DNA of 64,000 nucleotides from Gemmatimonadota bacterium (GCA_003221035.1 QHUB01000020.1:1-64000), one strand, 5' to 3'; counted from the stretch's first letter, positions 15,335 through 24,579 are shown. Program-made: numbers and translations. Notes: generated by a model not told the origin, from the sequence alone.

Positions 15335-17055
15335 TCACGATCCTCGCGACCCTGGCATTGCTGCAGTCGAATCGTCCCGATTCACTGGCGGCGCGCGCCC
15401 GGCAGCTCGCCGATACCTATCTCGTCGCCTATTTCGAGCATCACCCCGACGAGGCCACGCTCGACGGTGTGGCGCGAGGACCGCACGACCGCTGGCCCGA
15501 TAACTCGCCTCAGACTTTAGCGCGCTGGCAACAGCGCGAAGACGCGTGGCTGGCGCAGCTCAAGCACATCGACGTGGACCGCATCGCGGGCCGGCCCGAG
15601 GCCACTGCCTACGGCATTATGCGCGACGCCATCGAGGGCTCGATCGCGACGCGCGTCTGCCGCTTCGAGCTCTGGAGCGTCGCGCACACCGGCGGCGGCT
15701 GGTTGTCCACGGTGACCTCGATCGCCACGCTGCAGACGGTCGGTACCGACACGGCGCGGCAGCAGGTGCTGGCGCGCTGGCGGGCCGTGCCGGCCTACAT
15801 CGAGACCGAGATGGCCAATCATCGCGAGGGTCTGCGGCGCGGCTACACGGCGCCGCGGCGGAACGTGGAGATCGCGATCGGCGAAATCGACACCTTGCTC
15901 GCCACGCCGCTCGAGCGCTCGCCGCTGTACGATCCCGCGCGCCGCGATTCGACGCCGGCGTTCCGGGCCGAGCTCGCGCGCGTGACCGAGAACGACATCC
16001 TGCCCGCGCTGCGCCGCTACCGTGAGTTCCTCGCGCACGACTATCTCTCGCGCGCGCGCACGAAAATCGGTGTTTCCGAGAATCCGCACGGGATCGACTG
16101 CTACAAGGGAAGCATTCGCGCTGCCACGGGCTTCGCGCTGAATCCCGATTCCATTCACGTCATCGGGGAGCTCACCGTCGCCGCGCTCGAAAGTGAGATG
16201 CAAGCCATCGCGGTCCATGCGTTCGGGACGAGCGACGTCTCCCGCCTGCTCGAGCGGCTGCGGCGCGACACCGCGTACACGTTCCACAGTCGCGACGAAA
16301 TGCTGGAGCAGGCGCGAACCGCGTTGGCGCGCGCGCGCAAGGCACTCCCGCGATGGTTCGGCCGGTTACCGCGCGCGCCGGTCGTGGTCGAGGCCTACCC
16401 GGAGTTTCGCGAGCGGACGAGCGTCGGCGAGTGGAATCCGCCGGCCGAAGATGGCAGCCGGCCCGGCATCTACTACATCTCGACCTACGATCCCGTGCAC
16501 AAGTCGCGCGCCGACCTCGAGCCGTTGTCCTTCCACGAGACAATTCCCGGCCATCATCTCCAGGGCACGATCGCGATGGAGCGCGGCGACTCGATCCCCG
16601 GGATCGCTCGGGTTTTCTGGTCGCCGGGCATGGGAGAGGGCTGGGCGGAGTACGCCGAGCAGCTCGCGGACGAGATGGGATTGTATTCGTCCGACACGGC
16701 GCGGCTCGGCATGCTGGCGGACATCACGCTGTCGGCGGCGCTGCTCGTCGTGGACACGGGCATTCATTACCTCGGCTGGACGCGCGAGCAGTCGATCGAC
16801 TACATCCGCGAGCACACGCACGTGCCGCTGCTCCGCGCCGAAGTCGGCGTCGACCGCTATCCCGTGTGGCCCGCGCAGGGATTGTCGTACGCAATCGGGC
16901 GCCTCGAAATCCGGCGGCTGCGCGCGTTCGCCATGCAGCGCCTGGGCGGGAAATTCGATGTGCGAGCCTTCCACGACCGCGTGCTCGAGAACGGCGCGGT
17001 CCCGCTGCCGATGCTGCGCGCGTCGATTTATCGATGGATCGACGAGCGGCGTTGA
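15331..17055 (+). CDS. DUF885 family metallohydrolase (peptidase-like), probably exported
   Basis: The 574-residue protein has the DUF885 core: SFHETIPGHHLQ (His402, Glu403, His408, His409), then MGEGWAEYAEQLADEMGLY, and near the end AQGLSYAIGRLEIRRLR. The HExxxGHH pattern is a variant of the HExxH zinc site, and the family is treated as metallo-carboxypeptidase-like. The N-terminus MITILATLALLQSNRP is a short hydrophobic stretch that may be a signal peptide. It is translationally coupled to the CoA-transferase before it and to the propeller-PHP gene after it (TGATG), so peptide cleavage may supply amino acids to the operon's aminotransferases. Confidence 0.82.
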   Translation: MITILATLALLQSNRPDSLAARARQLADTYLVAYFEHHPDEATLDGVARGPHDRWPDNSPQTLARWQQREDAWLAQLKHIDVDRIAGRPEATAYGIMRDAIEGSIATRVCRFELWSVAHTGGGWLSTVTSIATLQTVGTDTARQQVLARWRAVPAYIETEMANHREGLRRGYTAPRRNVEIAIGEIDTLLATPLERSPLYDPARRDSTPAFRAELARVTENDILPALRRYREFLAHDYLSRARTKIGVSENPHGIDCYKGSIRAATGFALNPDSIHVIGELTVAALESEMQAIAVHAFGTSDVSRLLERLRRDTAYTFHSRDEMLEQARTALARARKALPRWFGRLPRAPVVVEAYPEFRERTSVGEWNPPAEDGSRPGIYYISTYDPVHKSRADLEPLSFHETIPGHHLQGTIAMERGDSIPGIARVFWSPGMGEGWAEYAEQLADEMGLYSSDTARLGMLADITLSAALLVVDTGIHYLGWTREQSIDYIREHTHVPLLRAEVGVDRYPVWPAQGLSYAIGRLEIRRLRAFAMQRLGGKFDVRAFHDRVLENGAVPLPMLRASIYRWIDERR

Positions 17056-19706
17056 TGGATCGCCGGTGTGTGATCGGCGTCGCGTTGTTGGTAGGGGCGC
17101 AGCATGCTGCGCCCCTACCGGTTTTTCCTCTGCGCCTCGTCATCATGCCGCAGTTGGCCGCACAACGCGCAGCCGTCCTGCAGCAGGTCGATCTGCCGCA
17201 CGCCTACTACTGGCGGGAGATGTACGTCCCGCAGGTCACGAGCGGCCCCAGCTCGGCCACGTGGTCGCCCGATGGCACTGAGCTGATCTACTCGATGCAA
17301 GGCACGCTGTGGCGCCAGCGCATCGACTCGGGCGGAGGGCGGGGAGCCGCCACACAGCTCACGGCCGGCCCGTTCTACGACTATCAGCCCGACTGGTCGC
17401 CCGATGGGAAGACCGTCGTGTTCGCGCGCTATGCGCACGATGCGATCGAGCTCGAGGCGCTCGATCTCGCATCAGGGAATGTCACACCGCTCACGAACAA
17501 CCACGCCGTCAATGTGGAGCCGCGCTGGTCGCCGGATGGCACGCGCATCGCGTTCGTCTCGTCGGTCTACAACGGACGCTGGCACATTTTCGTCATCGCG
17601 CCGGACGGTGGTGGGGTAGGGGCGGGCGGTGGAGGGGTAGGGGCGCAGCATGCTGCGCCTCTACGGCTGACAGAGGACAACGACAGCCACCTGCCGCGCT
17701 ACTACTACAGCACGTGGGATCACTACATCTCGCCGACGTGGTCGCCCGATGGGAAAGAAATCATTCTCGTGTCCAACCGCGGCCACATCCATGGCACGGG
17801 CGGCTTCTGGCGCATGGAAGCGCGTCCCGGAGCGCCGCTGCGCGAGCTGCGCTACGAGGAGACGACCTGGAAAGCCCGGCCCGATTGGTCGCCTGACGGG
17901 ACGCGAGTCATCTACAGCTCGTACCTGGGCCGGCAGTGGAACCAGCTCTGGATCATGACGAGCGACGGCGGCGACCCCTTTCCCCTGAGTTACGGCGAGT
18001 TCGATGCGACGGCGCCGCGCTGGTCGCACGACGGCAAACGGATCGCGTACATCTCGAACGAAAGCGGGAATACGACGCTATGGGTGATGGACATCCCAGG
18101 GGCGAAGAAGCTGCGCGTAGAGGCGCGGGAAAGGCGCTATAAAGGCGCGACAGGGTCGCTGCACCTCAACATCGTGGATGAGAACGGCCGGCAAGTGTCG
18201 GCCCGGGTATCGGTGACGACGTCCGAAGGTCGCGGGTACGCGCCGGACGACGCGTGGCGTCACGCAGATGAGGCCTTCGACCGCTCCGAGCGCCAATTCG
18301 AGTACTCGTACTTCCATTCGGCGGGCTCTAGCATAGTGACCGTACCGGCGGGGCAAGTCCATATCGAAGTATGGCGCGGCCCGGAGTATGACGTACGACG
18401 TAGCGACGTGACGGTTACCGCCGGGGAGCACATCGTCCGCCGCATCGTCCTCAGTCGCCTCGTCAATCTCCCCGCGCAGGGGTGGTGGAGCGGCGACGTG
18501 CACGTCCACATGAACTACGGCGGCGCCTATCGCAACACACCCGCGCATCTCGCGTTTCAGGCGCGCGCCGAGGACCTGCACGTTGTCGAGAATTTGATCG
18601 TCAACAAGGAGCAGCGGATTCCGGACATCGCGTACTTCCGGACCGGCGCTGACCCGGTCTCGACGCCCAGGTTCTTGCTGATGCACGCTCAGGAATTCCA
18701 CACGAGTGTGTGGGGCCACCTGGGGCTGCTCGGCCTGTCATCGCATTATCTGCTGCCCGAGTACGCCGGCTATCCCAACACCGCCGCGGCGAGTCTCGCG
18801 CTTACGAACGCGGTGGTGGCGGATCTGGCGCACGAACAGGGTGGGCTGGTCGGGTACGTCCATCCGTTCGACGCGAAGCCGGAGCCGGCAGACACGACGG
18901 CGCCGCTGTGGTACGAGCTGCCGGTCGACGTCGCGCTCGGCAAAGTCGACTATCTCGAGGTCATGGGATACTCGGATCATCTCATCACCTCGGAGATCTG
19001 GTATCGCCTGCTCAACTGCGGCTTCCGAATCCCCGCGGCTGCGGGGACGGATGCGTTTCCCAATTTTGCGAGCTTGCGCGGCCCGCCGGGTCTCGTGCGT
19101 GTGTTCGTGCACTCGGGCGCGAAGCTGGATCACTCAAGCTGGCTCGCGGGAATAAAGACGGGCCGGACGTTTGTCACGAACGGGCCGCTGCTCGAATTCT
19201 CGATCGCGGGTCGGGGAATTGGTGACGAGATTCGCTTGCCGTCCGCGCGGCGGCTTTCGGCACGGATTCGCCTGCGCTCCAACGTTCCCGTCGATCACCT
19301 CGAAGTGATTGGGAATGGGCGGGTGGTTGCAACGATCCCGCTGCATGGCGATCGCACCACAGCCATCGACTCGATCACGATTCCGGTAGATCGCAGCGGA
19401 TGGTACGTTCTGCGTGCCTATAGCGATAAATCGGAGATGCCGGTTCTCGATCTCTATCCGTTCGCGTCGACGAGCCCCGTTTACGTCACGGTCGGGGAGC
19501 AGCAGGTGCGATCGGCCGGTGATGCGGCGTTCTTTGTGCGCTGGATCGATCGCATGATCGCGGCAACGCGCGCGAGCACAGCCTGGAATACGCCGGCCGA
19601 GCAGGCCGGCGTGTTACGCACGTTGGCGGAAGCCCAGGCCGTGTTTACGGCGCGAGCTGCTCGAGCTGCCCCGCCGCCCGATTCAGCACCTCCGCCTCGG
19701 CACTGA
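17055..19706 (+). CDS. exported PD40 beta-propeller protein fused to a CehA/McbA-type PHP metallohydrolase domain
   Basis: This 883-residue protein has two parts. Residues about 60-350 contain five or more PD40 (TolB-like) blades with the repeated WSPDGT/WSPDGK motif. A beta-rich linker follows, and residues about 470-760 form a PHP-like hydrolase domain with GDVHVHMNYGG, HPFDAK and PAAAGTDAFPN as likely metal-binding points. CehA/McbA-type enzymes are phosphodiesterase- or amidase-like; the substrate here is unknown. ATG 17055 shares one base with the DUF885 stop. The signal-peptide region and one propeller loop each contain an in-frame palindromic repeat that encodes VGAQHAAPL. The 3' end overlaps the convergent M28 gene by 62 bases. 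Confidence 0.78.
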   Translation: MDRRCVIGVALLVGAQHAAPLPVFPLRLVIMPQLAAQRAAVLQQVDLPHAYYWREMYVPQVTSGPSSATWSPDGTELIYSMQGTLWRQRIDSGGGRGAATQLTAGPFYDYQPDWSPDGKTVVFARYAHDAIELEALDLASGNVTPLTNNHAVNVEPRWSPDGTRIAFVSSVYNGRWHIFVIAPDGGGVGAGGGGVGAQHAAPLRLTEDNDSHLPRYYYSTWDHYISPTWSPDGKEIILVSNRGHIHGTGGFWRMEARPGAPLRELRYEETTWKARPDWSPDGTRVIYSSYLGRQWNQLWIMTSDGGDPFPLSYGEFDATAPRWSHDGKRIAYISNESGNTTLWVMDIPGAKKLRVEARERRYKGATGSLHLNIVDENGRQVSARVSVTTSEGRGYAPDDAWRHADEAFDRSERQFEYSYFHSAGSSIVTVPAGQVHIEVWRGPEYDVRRSDVTVTAGEHIVRRIVLSRLVNLPAQGWWSGDVHVHMNYGGAYRNTPAHLAFQARAEDLHVVENLIVNKEQRIPDIAYFRTGADPVSTPRFLLMHAQEFHTSVWGHLGLLGLSSHYLLPEYAGYPNTAAASLALTNAVVADLAHEQGGLVGYVHPFDAKPEPADTTAPLWYELPVDVALGKVDYLEVMGYSDHLITSEIWYRLLNCGFRIPAAAGTDAFPNFASLRGPPGLVRVFVHSGAKLDHSSWLAGIKTGRTFVTNGPLLEFSIAGRGIGDEIRLPSARRLSARIRLRSNVPVDHLEVIGNGRVVATIPLHGDRTTAIDSITIPVDRSGWYVLRAYSDKSEMPVLDLYPFASTSPVYVTVGEQQVRSAGDAAFFVRWIDRMIAATRASTAWNTPAEQAGVLRTLAEAQAVFTARAARAAPPPDSAPPPRH
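17091..17118. repeat. perfect 28-base palindrome, REP-like, inside a coding region
   Basis: Arms GTAGGGGCGCAGCA and TGCTGCGCCCCTAC are perfectly complementary with no loop. It lies at codons 13-22 of the propeller-PHP gene, in the signal-peptide region, and is read as VGAQHAAPL. It belongs to the family also seen at 3257, 17637 and 47573. Confidence 0.75.
17637..17664. repeat. second in-frame copy of the 28-base palindrome, one mismatch
   Basis: The copy matches 17091-17118 except for one base in the right arm (CCTC in place of CCCC). It is read in the same frame, again giving VGAQHAAPL, at about residue 195 in a loop between propeller blades. Directly upstream a partial left arm, GTAGGGGCG at 17616-17624, sits in a Gly-rich stretch, as if a first insertion was truncated. 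Confidence 0.72.
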
Positions 19707-21906
19707 CGGCAGTCGCGGCGAGCGCGATCTGCGCTTCGGCTTCCTTCCAATTGCGCTGTTCGATGGCTTCCCGCACGCCCGGCAAGGTCTTCACCCCATA
19801 TCCCGTGTAGAAACCCGGCGCGTAGATCGCGTGATGGAACCACGGCCGCCGGGGTAATCCCTCGCCCAGCAGCAACGCGCGCTCGGTCCGAATTAGTGTC
19901 GCGTTCAGCGCAGCCGCCGACGGTTGTGCGAAGGCCGTGCCGGTCGCCTGCGCGCGGGTGAAGGCGGTCTCGTAACGGTCGGCGGCGCGCGTAACGGCAT
20001 CGATCGCATTCTGGAGTGGCGCGAAATCGAGGTGCGGCGGCGGATCGCGCCGCGTTGGCGCGACCGAACGCTCTCGTGGATCGGCGGTCGCCGCAAAGAC
20101 CCCGTCATCGATCTGTCGGTTGCGCTCCGCCGTTTCCGCTTGAGCGTCCTGCAGCAGCTTTTCCACTTCTTTGCCGTACCGTCCCACCGTCGCCCCGAAG
20201 CTCGTGAATTCGTAGGGCACCACCTCGGCGTCCGCGAGCCGCATAACCGCGGTCCCGACCGTCTGGGCGAGGGCGCGACCGTATACGAACGACGTATCGC
20301 TGAATCGCGTGTACCAGGCGAAATCGTCGTAGATCGAGTGATAGATGCCGCCGCCGTCTTCACCACCGTATTCGAGATTGAGCGACGCGATGCCCAGGTG
20401 CTGCAGGAACGGTGAATAGTCCGATCCCGAGCCGAGTGCGCCGATCCGAAGGTCGTGCTCACCGCGAATCTCGTTGCGGCGGTCCGCAGTCGCCGCGTCC
20501 GCCACGGCGCGCAACTGCGCACGCTTCCACACAGTCAGTCGCGTCTCGGGATCGTCGATATCTCGCGCGACGTCGTTGATGAAGCGCTGCAGCGAGTGTG
20601 AGCCCGCCATCCCGAGATAGCCACGCCCGTTCGAGTCGGTGTTCAAGTACGCCACCGCCTTGTGCGACAGCTCGTCGGCGTGGGCTTCGACCCATTCGGT
20701 CGAGCCGAGCAGCGCCGGCTCCTCACCGTCCCAGGCCGCATAGATGATCGTGCGGCGTGGCTTCCAGCCCTGCTTGAGCAGCTCGCCGTACGCGCGCGCC
20801 TCCTCGAGCAGCGGCACTTGCCCCGAAATGGGATCCTCGGCGCCGTTTACCCACGCATCGTGGTGGTTGCCGCGAATCACCCATTCATCGGGCGCCGCGC
20901 TGCCCGGAATCCGCGCGATCACATCGCGCAGCGTCTTCAGGCTCCAATCGAACTTGACGCGCAGGTGTACGCGCGCGGGACCGGGCCCCACGTGATACGT
21001 GATGCCCAGGCCGCCGCGCCACTCCTCCGGCGCGACCGGCCCGCCGATCGCGGCGAGCAGCGGCTGCGCGTCGCTGTAGGAGATCGGCAAAACCGGAATC
21101 TTGGTGAGCGTGGGCGCCTGCGCGATGGGGAGACGTTTGGCATCCTTCGTTGCGCCGACTCCCGGCGTCAGCGGGTCGCCTGGATAGACTTCCATTTCCA
21201 TCACGCTGCCGCGCTGCGCGCCCTCGCGTGGGCGCCAGGGACCTTGCGGATAGACGTCGCCCTGCGTGTAGCCGTCATCCCTGGGATCCGAATAAATGAG
21301 GCAGCCAATCGCGCCGTGCTCTGCCGCGACTTTCGGCTTGATGCCGCGCCACGAGCCGAAGTAGCGCGCGATCACGATCGCGCCCTTCACGGAGATCCCC
21401 ATGCGCTCGAGTCGCTCGTAATCGGCGGGCACGCCGTAATTCACGTAGACGAGCGGCGCCGTCACGTCGCCGTCGATCGAATACGCGTTGTAGGTGGGCA
21501 ACTGTTCGGATTTTTGTCCCGAGGTCGGATCGCCGGGCACCGCAGGCTCCTGCAGCGTCGCCACGAATTTCGTGGGCGCGACCAGCTCGACCACGCGCTC
21601 GAGCGGCGTCGGGAACAGCACGTCGAACGTCTCGATGTGCGCGTCGAGACCGAAGCTCTTGAACTTGGCGAGAATCCACTCGGCGTTGTCGCGGTCGTAC
21701 GGCGAGCCGACGTGGTGGGGACGCGCGGACAGCCGGCGCATGTAGGACCGCAGCGAGTCGGGCGACGGCATGGCGCGGAACTTGGTCTCCCAGTCGCGTT
21801 CGGCCTTGGCCGACTCCGTCGTGAAGCCGCGCAATTCATCGACCGGCGTGGACGCCGGCGCGACCGCGATCAACAGACCCGCGGTGAGCAGAATGTTCTT
21901 TACCAT
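19645..21906 (-). CDS. M28 family zinc peptidase (glutamate carboxypeptidase II-like), exported
   Basis: The 753-residue protein has a signal peptide (MVKNILLTAGLLIAVAPAS). An M28 N-terminal region with RPHHVGSPYDRDNAEWI follows, then a PA-type insert (ISVKGAIVIARYFGSWRG with IGCLIYSDPRDDGY). The zinc domain has IRGNHHDAWVNGAEDP, AAWDGEEPALLGSTEW and a final His in GGGIYHSIYDDFAWY. The C-terminal helical domain resembles the transferrin-receptor dimerisation domain. This is the layout of glutamate carboxypeptidase II-type enzymes, which trim acidic or other C-terminal residues from peptides. ATG 21906 overlaps the M13 stop, so the two are co-transcribed. Confidence 0.9.
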   Translation of the reverse strand: MVKNILLTAGLLIAVAPASTPVDELRGFTTESAKAERDWETKFRAMPSPDSLRSYMRRLSARPHHVGSPYDRDNAEWILAKFKSFGLDAHIETFDVLFPTPLERVVELVAPTKFVATLQEPAVPGDPTSGQKSEQLPTYNAYSIDGDVTAPLVYVNYGVPADYERLERMGISVKGAIVIARYFGSWRGIKPKVAAEHGAIGCLIYSDPRDDGYTQGDVYPQGPWRPREGAQRGSVMEMEVYPGDPLTPGVGATKDAKRLPIAQAPTLTKIPVLPISYSDAQPLLAAIGGPVAPEEWRGGLGITYHVGPGPARVHLRVKFDWSLKTLRDVIARIPGSAAPDEWVIRGNHHDAWVNGAEDPISGQVPLLEEARAYGELLKQGWKPRRTIIYAAWDGEEPALLGSTEWVEAHADELSHKAVAYLNTDSNGRGYLGMAGSHSLQRFINDVARDIDDPETRLTVWKRAQLRAVADAATADRRNEIRGEHDLRIGALGSGSDYSPFLQHLGIASLNLEYGGEDGGGIYHSIYDDFAWYTRFSDTSFVYGRALAQTVGTAVMRLADAEVVPYEFTSFGATVGRYGKEVEKLLQDAQAETAERNRQIDDGVFAATADPRERSVAPTRRDPPPHLDFAPLQNAIDAVTRAADRYETAFTRAQATGTAFAQPSAAALNATLIRTERALLLGEGLPRRPWFHHAIYAPGFYTGYGVKTLPGVREAIEQRNWKEAEAQIALAATAVSAEAEVLNRAAGQLEQLAP

Positions 21907-23960
21907 ATGCTTGGCACCTTGGCCGTTGGCCGCACCATCGGATCGCCGGGCTTGCACCCGAAGGCCTGCGCGAAAGCGGGAATGTTCGAGAGCGGGCCGT
22001 TCACCCGCCACTGTTCCGGTGCGTGCGGATCAACCGTGACGCGGGTCCGCAGCCGCTCCGCTCGGTCGTGCGAGCGCCAACTCTGTGCGTAACCGAGGAA
22101 ATAGCGCTGCTCCGGCGTGTAGCCCTCGATGAGGCCGGGACGTCCATCGCGGGCGAGCGCCCGTTGCAGCGCGTCGTAGGCGGTCAGCAAGCCACCCCAG
22201 TCGGCGATGTTTTCGCCCTCGGTGAGCTTGCCGTTCACGTGGAACGTGTCGACCTGGATGTACTCGTTGAACTGCTGCTCCACCAGCGCGGCCTGCTGGA
22301 CGAAGTGCACCGAGTCGGACGGCTGCCACCAGTCGCGCAGGTTGCCCTTCGCGTCGTAGTGCCGGCCTTCGTCATCGAAGCCGTGGGTGAGCTCGTGGCC
22401 CGCCCAGCTGCCGCCGAGTGAGCCGTAGTTCGCGGCGTCGTCCGCGCTCGCATCGAACGTCTGCGGCATCAGCGCCCCGGCGGGGAAGACCATTTCGTTT
22501 TTCGACGGATCGTAATAGGCGTTGACGGTCGGGACGGTGATGCCCCATTCCGTCGTGTCGACGGGGATGCCCGGACGGTTCACGGTCCGGCGCCACTCGA
22601 ACGCAGCGGCCTCGGCCACGTTCAGTACGAACGGTCCCCCGGCAACGCGAAGCTTGGAGTAATCGCGCCAGCGGTCGGGGTAGCCGACCTTCTCACCCAT
22701 GCGCGCGAGCTTGTCGAGCGCCTGCGCGCGCGTGGAATCGGACATCCAGGTGAGGTGCAGCAGCCGCTCGCGGAATGACGCGCGGATGTCATCGATCACG
22801 GCGCGGGCGCGCGCGCGCGCCTCGGGCGGGAATGTCCTGGCCACGTACGCCTGGCCGAGGGCCTCGCCGATGTCCCCGTCGGCTTCCCGCAGGCAGCGCT
22901 TCCAGCGCGGGAGGAGCGCCCGCGCGCCGCTGAAGCGCGCGCGGTACGTGAAATCTTCCTGCACGAACGGGGTCGAGAGCCACGGCGCGGCCTCGGAGAT
23001 TGCGCGGTACTTGAGATAGGCGCGCCAGGTCGTGAGCGGCGCCGCCTGGAGCAGCGAATCGACGCGCTTCATGAAGGCCGGCTCCGCGACGTTCACCTTC
23101 CGCACAGCCGCGGTGAGACCGATGGAGTGGAAATACTGCGGCCATCCGATGCGCGGCGTCAGCGCGGCCAGTTCGGCGGCGCTCATGGGGTGGTCCAGCT
23201 TGGCGGGATCGCGCCGTTCGACGCGCGTGAGCGCAGCCTGCGCCATCGCCGTTTCGAGCCCCATGATCTGTGTGGCCGCGCCGGCCGCCGCCGTCGAATC
23301 CTGACCCACGAGCTGGAAGAGCTTCGCGATGTGGCGAATAAAGGCCTGGCGCGTGGAATCCGCCGCGGCGCCGGTCGCGAAGTAGTAATCGCGATCGGGG
23401 AGTCCCAGGCCCCCCTGATAGAACCAGGTCAGGTAGCGCGTCGCGTCGTGTGGATCGACGTCAGGGGAGTAGCGGAACACGACGTTGATTCCCTGGACCT
23501 GCAGCTTCGCGATTTCCGGAAGCAGGCGGGCGCGTGTCGTGACCGAATCGATGCCCGAGAGCCACGACGTGATTGGCGAGGCGCCCGCCGCTTCGATCGC
23601 CGTCGAATCCATGCACGTGGCGTAGAACGTGCCGAGTTTGCGCGGCGTGCTGTCGGGAGGGAAGCTGTTGCGTCTGGCGGCCGCATCTTCCAGAACGGAG
23701 CGCACCACCAGCTCGTTGCGATCGCTCATGTCGCGCGTCACCCCGGACGAAGAGTACGCCGCGGGAATCGTGTCGTGGGCGAGCCATGCGCCATTGGCGT
23801 ACTGTGAGAAATCCACACAGGCTGAAGCCGTCGTGTCGATCCAGCGGACATCGACAACCTTCAGCGGGGGAAACTCACTGTCTTTGGGAGCAGGCGCTTG
23901 GGAAGCGAGAGCCGACGGCACGAGGGCGCACAGCGCAAACACGAAGGACACGCGCGACAT
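21900..23960 (-). CDS. M13 family (neprilysin-like) zinc endopeptidase, exported
   Basis: The 686-residue enzyme has a signal peptide (MSRVSFVFALCALVPSALAS), then the M13 N-terminal lobe starting CVDFSQYANGAWLAHD and PDRDYYF. The catalytic lobe has NAYYDPSKNEMVFPAGAL, the zinc motif GHELTHGFDDEG (His522, Glu523, His526) and GENIADWGG with the third zinc ligand Glu. It ends near the usual C-terminal Trp. Members cut short peptides outside the cytoplasm. ATG 23960 has a GGAG site about nine bases upstream. It is first in an operon with the M28 peptidase, and a MerR regulator reads divergently from the same gap. Confidence 0.92.
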   Translation of the reverse strand: MSRVSFVFALCALVPSALASQAPAPKDSEFPPLKVVDVRWIDTTASACVDFSQYANGAWLAHDTIPAAYSSSGVTRDMSDRNELVVRSVLEDAAARRNSFPPDSTPRKLGTFYATCMDSTAIEAAGASPITSWLSGIDSVTTRARLLPEIAKLQVQGINVVFRYSPDVDPHDATRYLTWFYQGGLGLPDRDYYFATGAAADSTRQAFIRHIAKLFQLVGQDSTAAAGAATQIMGLETAMAQAALTRVERRDPAKLDHPMSAAELAALTPRIGWPQYFHSIGLTAAVRKVNVAEPAFMKRVDSLLQAAPLTTWRAYLKYRAISEAAPWLSTPFVQEDFTYRARFSGARALLPRWKRCLREADGDIGEALGQAYVARTFPPEARARARAVIDDIRASFRERLLHLTWMSDSTRAQALDKLARMGEKVGYPDRWRDYSKLRVAGGPFVLNVAEAAAFEWRRTVNRPGIPVDTTEWGITVPTVNAYYDPSKNEMVFPAGALMPQTFDASADDAANYGSLGGSWAGHELTHGFDDEGRHYDAKGNLRDWWQPSDSVHFVQQAALVEQQFNEYIQVDTFHVNGKLTEGENIADWGGLLTAYDALQRALARDGRPGLIEGYTPEQRYFLGYAQSWRSHDRAERLRTRVTVDPHAPEQWRVNGPLSNIPAFAQAFGCKPGDPMVRPTAKVPSIW

Positions 23961-24091
23961 CCGGGCTGACTCCGACGTGAAAGGAAAGGCCAACCTACCC
24001 GTGGTGTCGCGGCGCGGCAACATCGTCCGACGTACACCATTGGAACTAATTCTTTGGAGGTCGGGACGGATTTGTGTTCCGCCTTCATCTC

Positions 24092-24122
24092 TTGACTCGG
24101 ACAATCGACGAGAGTGTAGGAT
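24092..24122 (+). promoter_or_regulatory. MerR-type promoter: TTGACT, 19-base spacer, TAGGAT
   Basis: -35 TTGACT (24092-24097) and -10 TAGGAT (24117-24122) are 19 bases apart, the long spacing typical of promoters twisted by MerR regulators. A short dyad ACTC (24095-24098) and GAGT (24112-24115) lies within. The GTG at 24130 follows seven bases after the -10 box, giving a leaderless layout. It could serve autoregulation and control of the divergent M13-M28 operon. Confidence 0.5.
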
Positions 24123-24129
24123 TGTGACT

Positions 24130-24579
24130 GTGTCAGAACGTTTTCGAATTGGGGATATCGCGACGCGTAGCGGCGTCACACGAGACGCCATTCGGTTTTA
24201 CGAACGCGCCGGACTCCTCGAGCAGCCGGGGCGCACCAAGAGCCGTCATCGCGTCTACGACATTACTATCCTCGAGCGCATTCGTCTCGTCCGGCAGTTG
24301 CAGAATTGTGGTCTCACCATCGGCGACATCAAAGAAGTGCTCTTCCTGCGTGATGCCGACCGGCCCGTCGCATCCAAACGTCTGATGGAGATCCTGCGGA
24401 GCCGGCTGCATTTTCTGGAAGAGCGGATCGCGAGCCTCGAGGGCTGCCGGGCAAAACTGACCGAGGTGATGCGCGATGCCGCCGCCGCCCGCTCGGCCGG
24501 CTATGACGTGTTAAGCGATCTGGGCGATGCTCCATACGCGCCACCGTTTCGCTTTGGGCGGCGGAGCAAGGAGCACTAG
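24130..24579 (+). CDS. MerR family transcriptional regulator
   Basis: The protein has about 149 residues. The N-terminal winged helix reads FRIGDIATRSGVTRDAIRFYERAGLLEQPGR, then RVYDITILERIRLVRQLQNCGLTIGDIKEVL, the standard MerR DNA-binding part. A dimerisation helix (about 80-120, LMEILRSRLHFLEERIASLE) follows. A possible ligand Cys occurs only in EGCRAKL, so a thiol-metal sensor is not obvious. GTG 24130 fits a leaderless transcript; GTG 24124 would add two residues but lies almost inside the -10 box. It lies divergent from the M13-M28 peptidase operon and may control it. Confidence 0.85.
   Translation: MSERFRIGDIATRSGVTRDAIRFYERAGLLEQPGRTKSRHRVYDITILERIRLVRQLQNCGLTIGDIKEVLFLRDADRPVASKRLMEILRSRLHFLEERIASLEGCRAKLTEVMRDAAAARSAGYDVLSDLGDAPYAPPFRFGRRSKEH

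Noticed and set aside
16353-17054. N-terminal extension of the propeller-PHP protein
   Set aside because: Arg/Ala-rich shadow of the DUF885 gene; a start at 17055 directly follows that gene's stop.
17091-17118. Intrinsic terminator
   Set aside because: The palindrome is inside a coding region and lacks a T-run.
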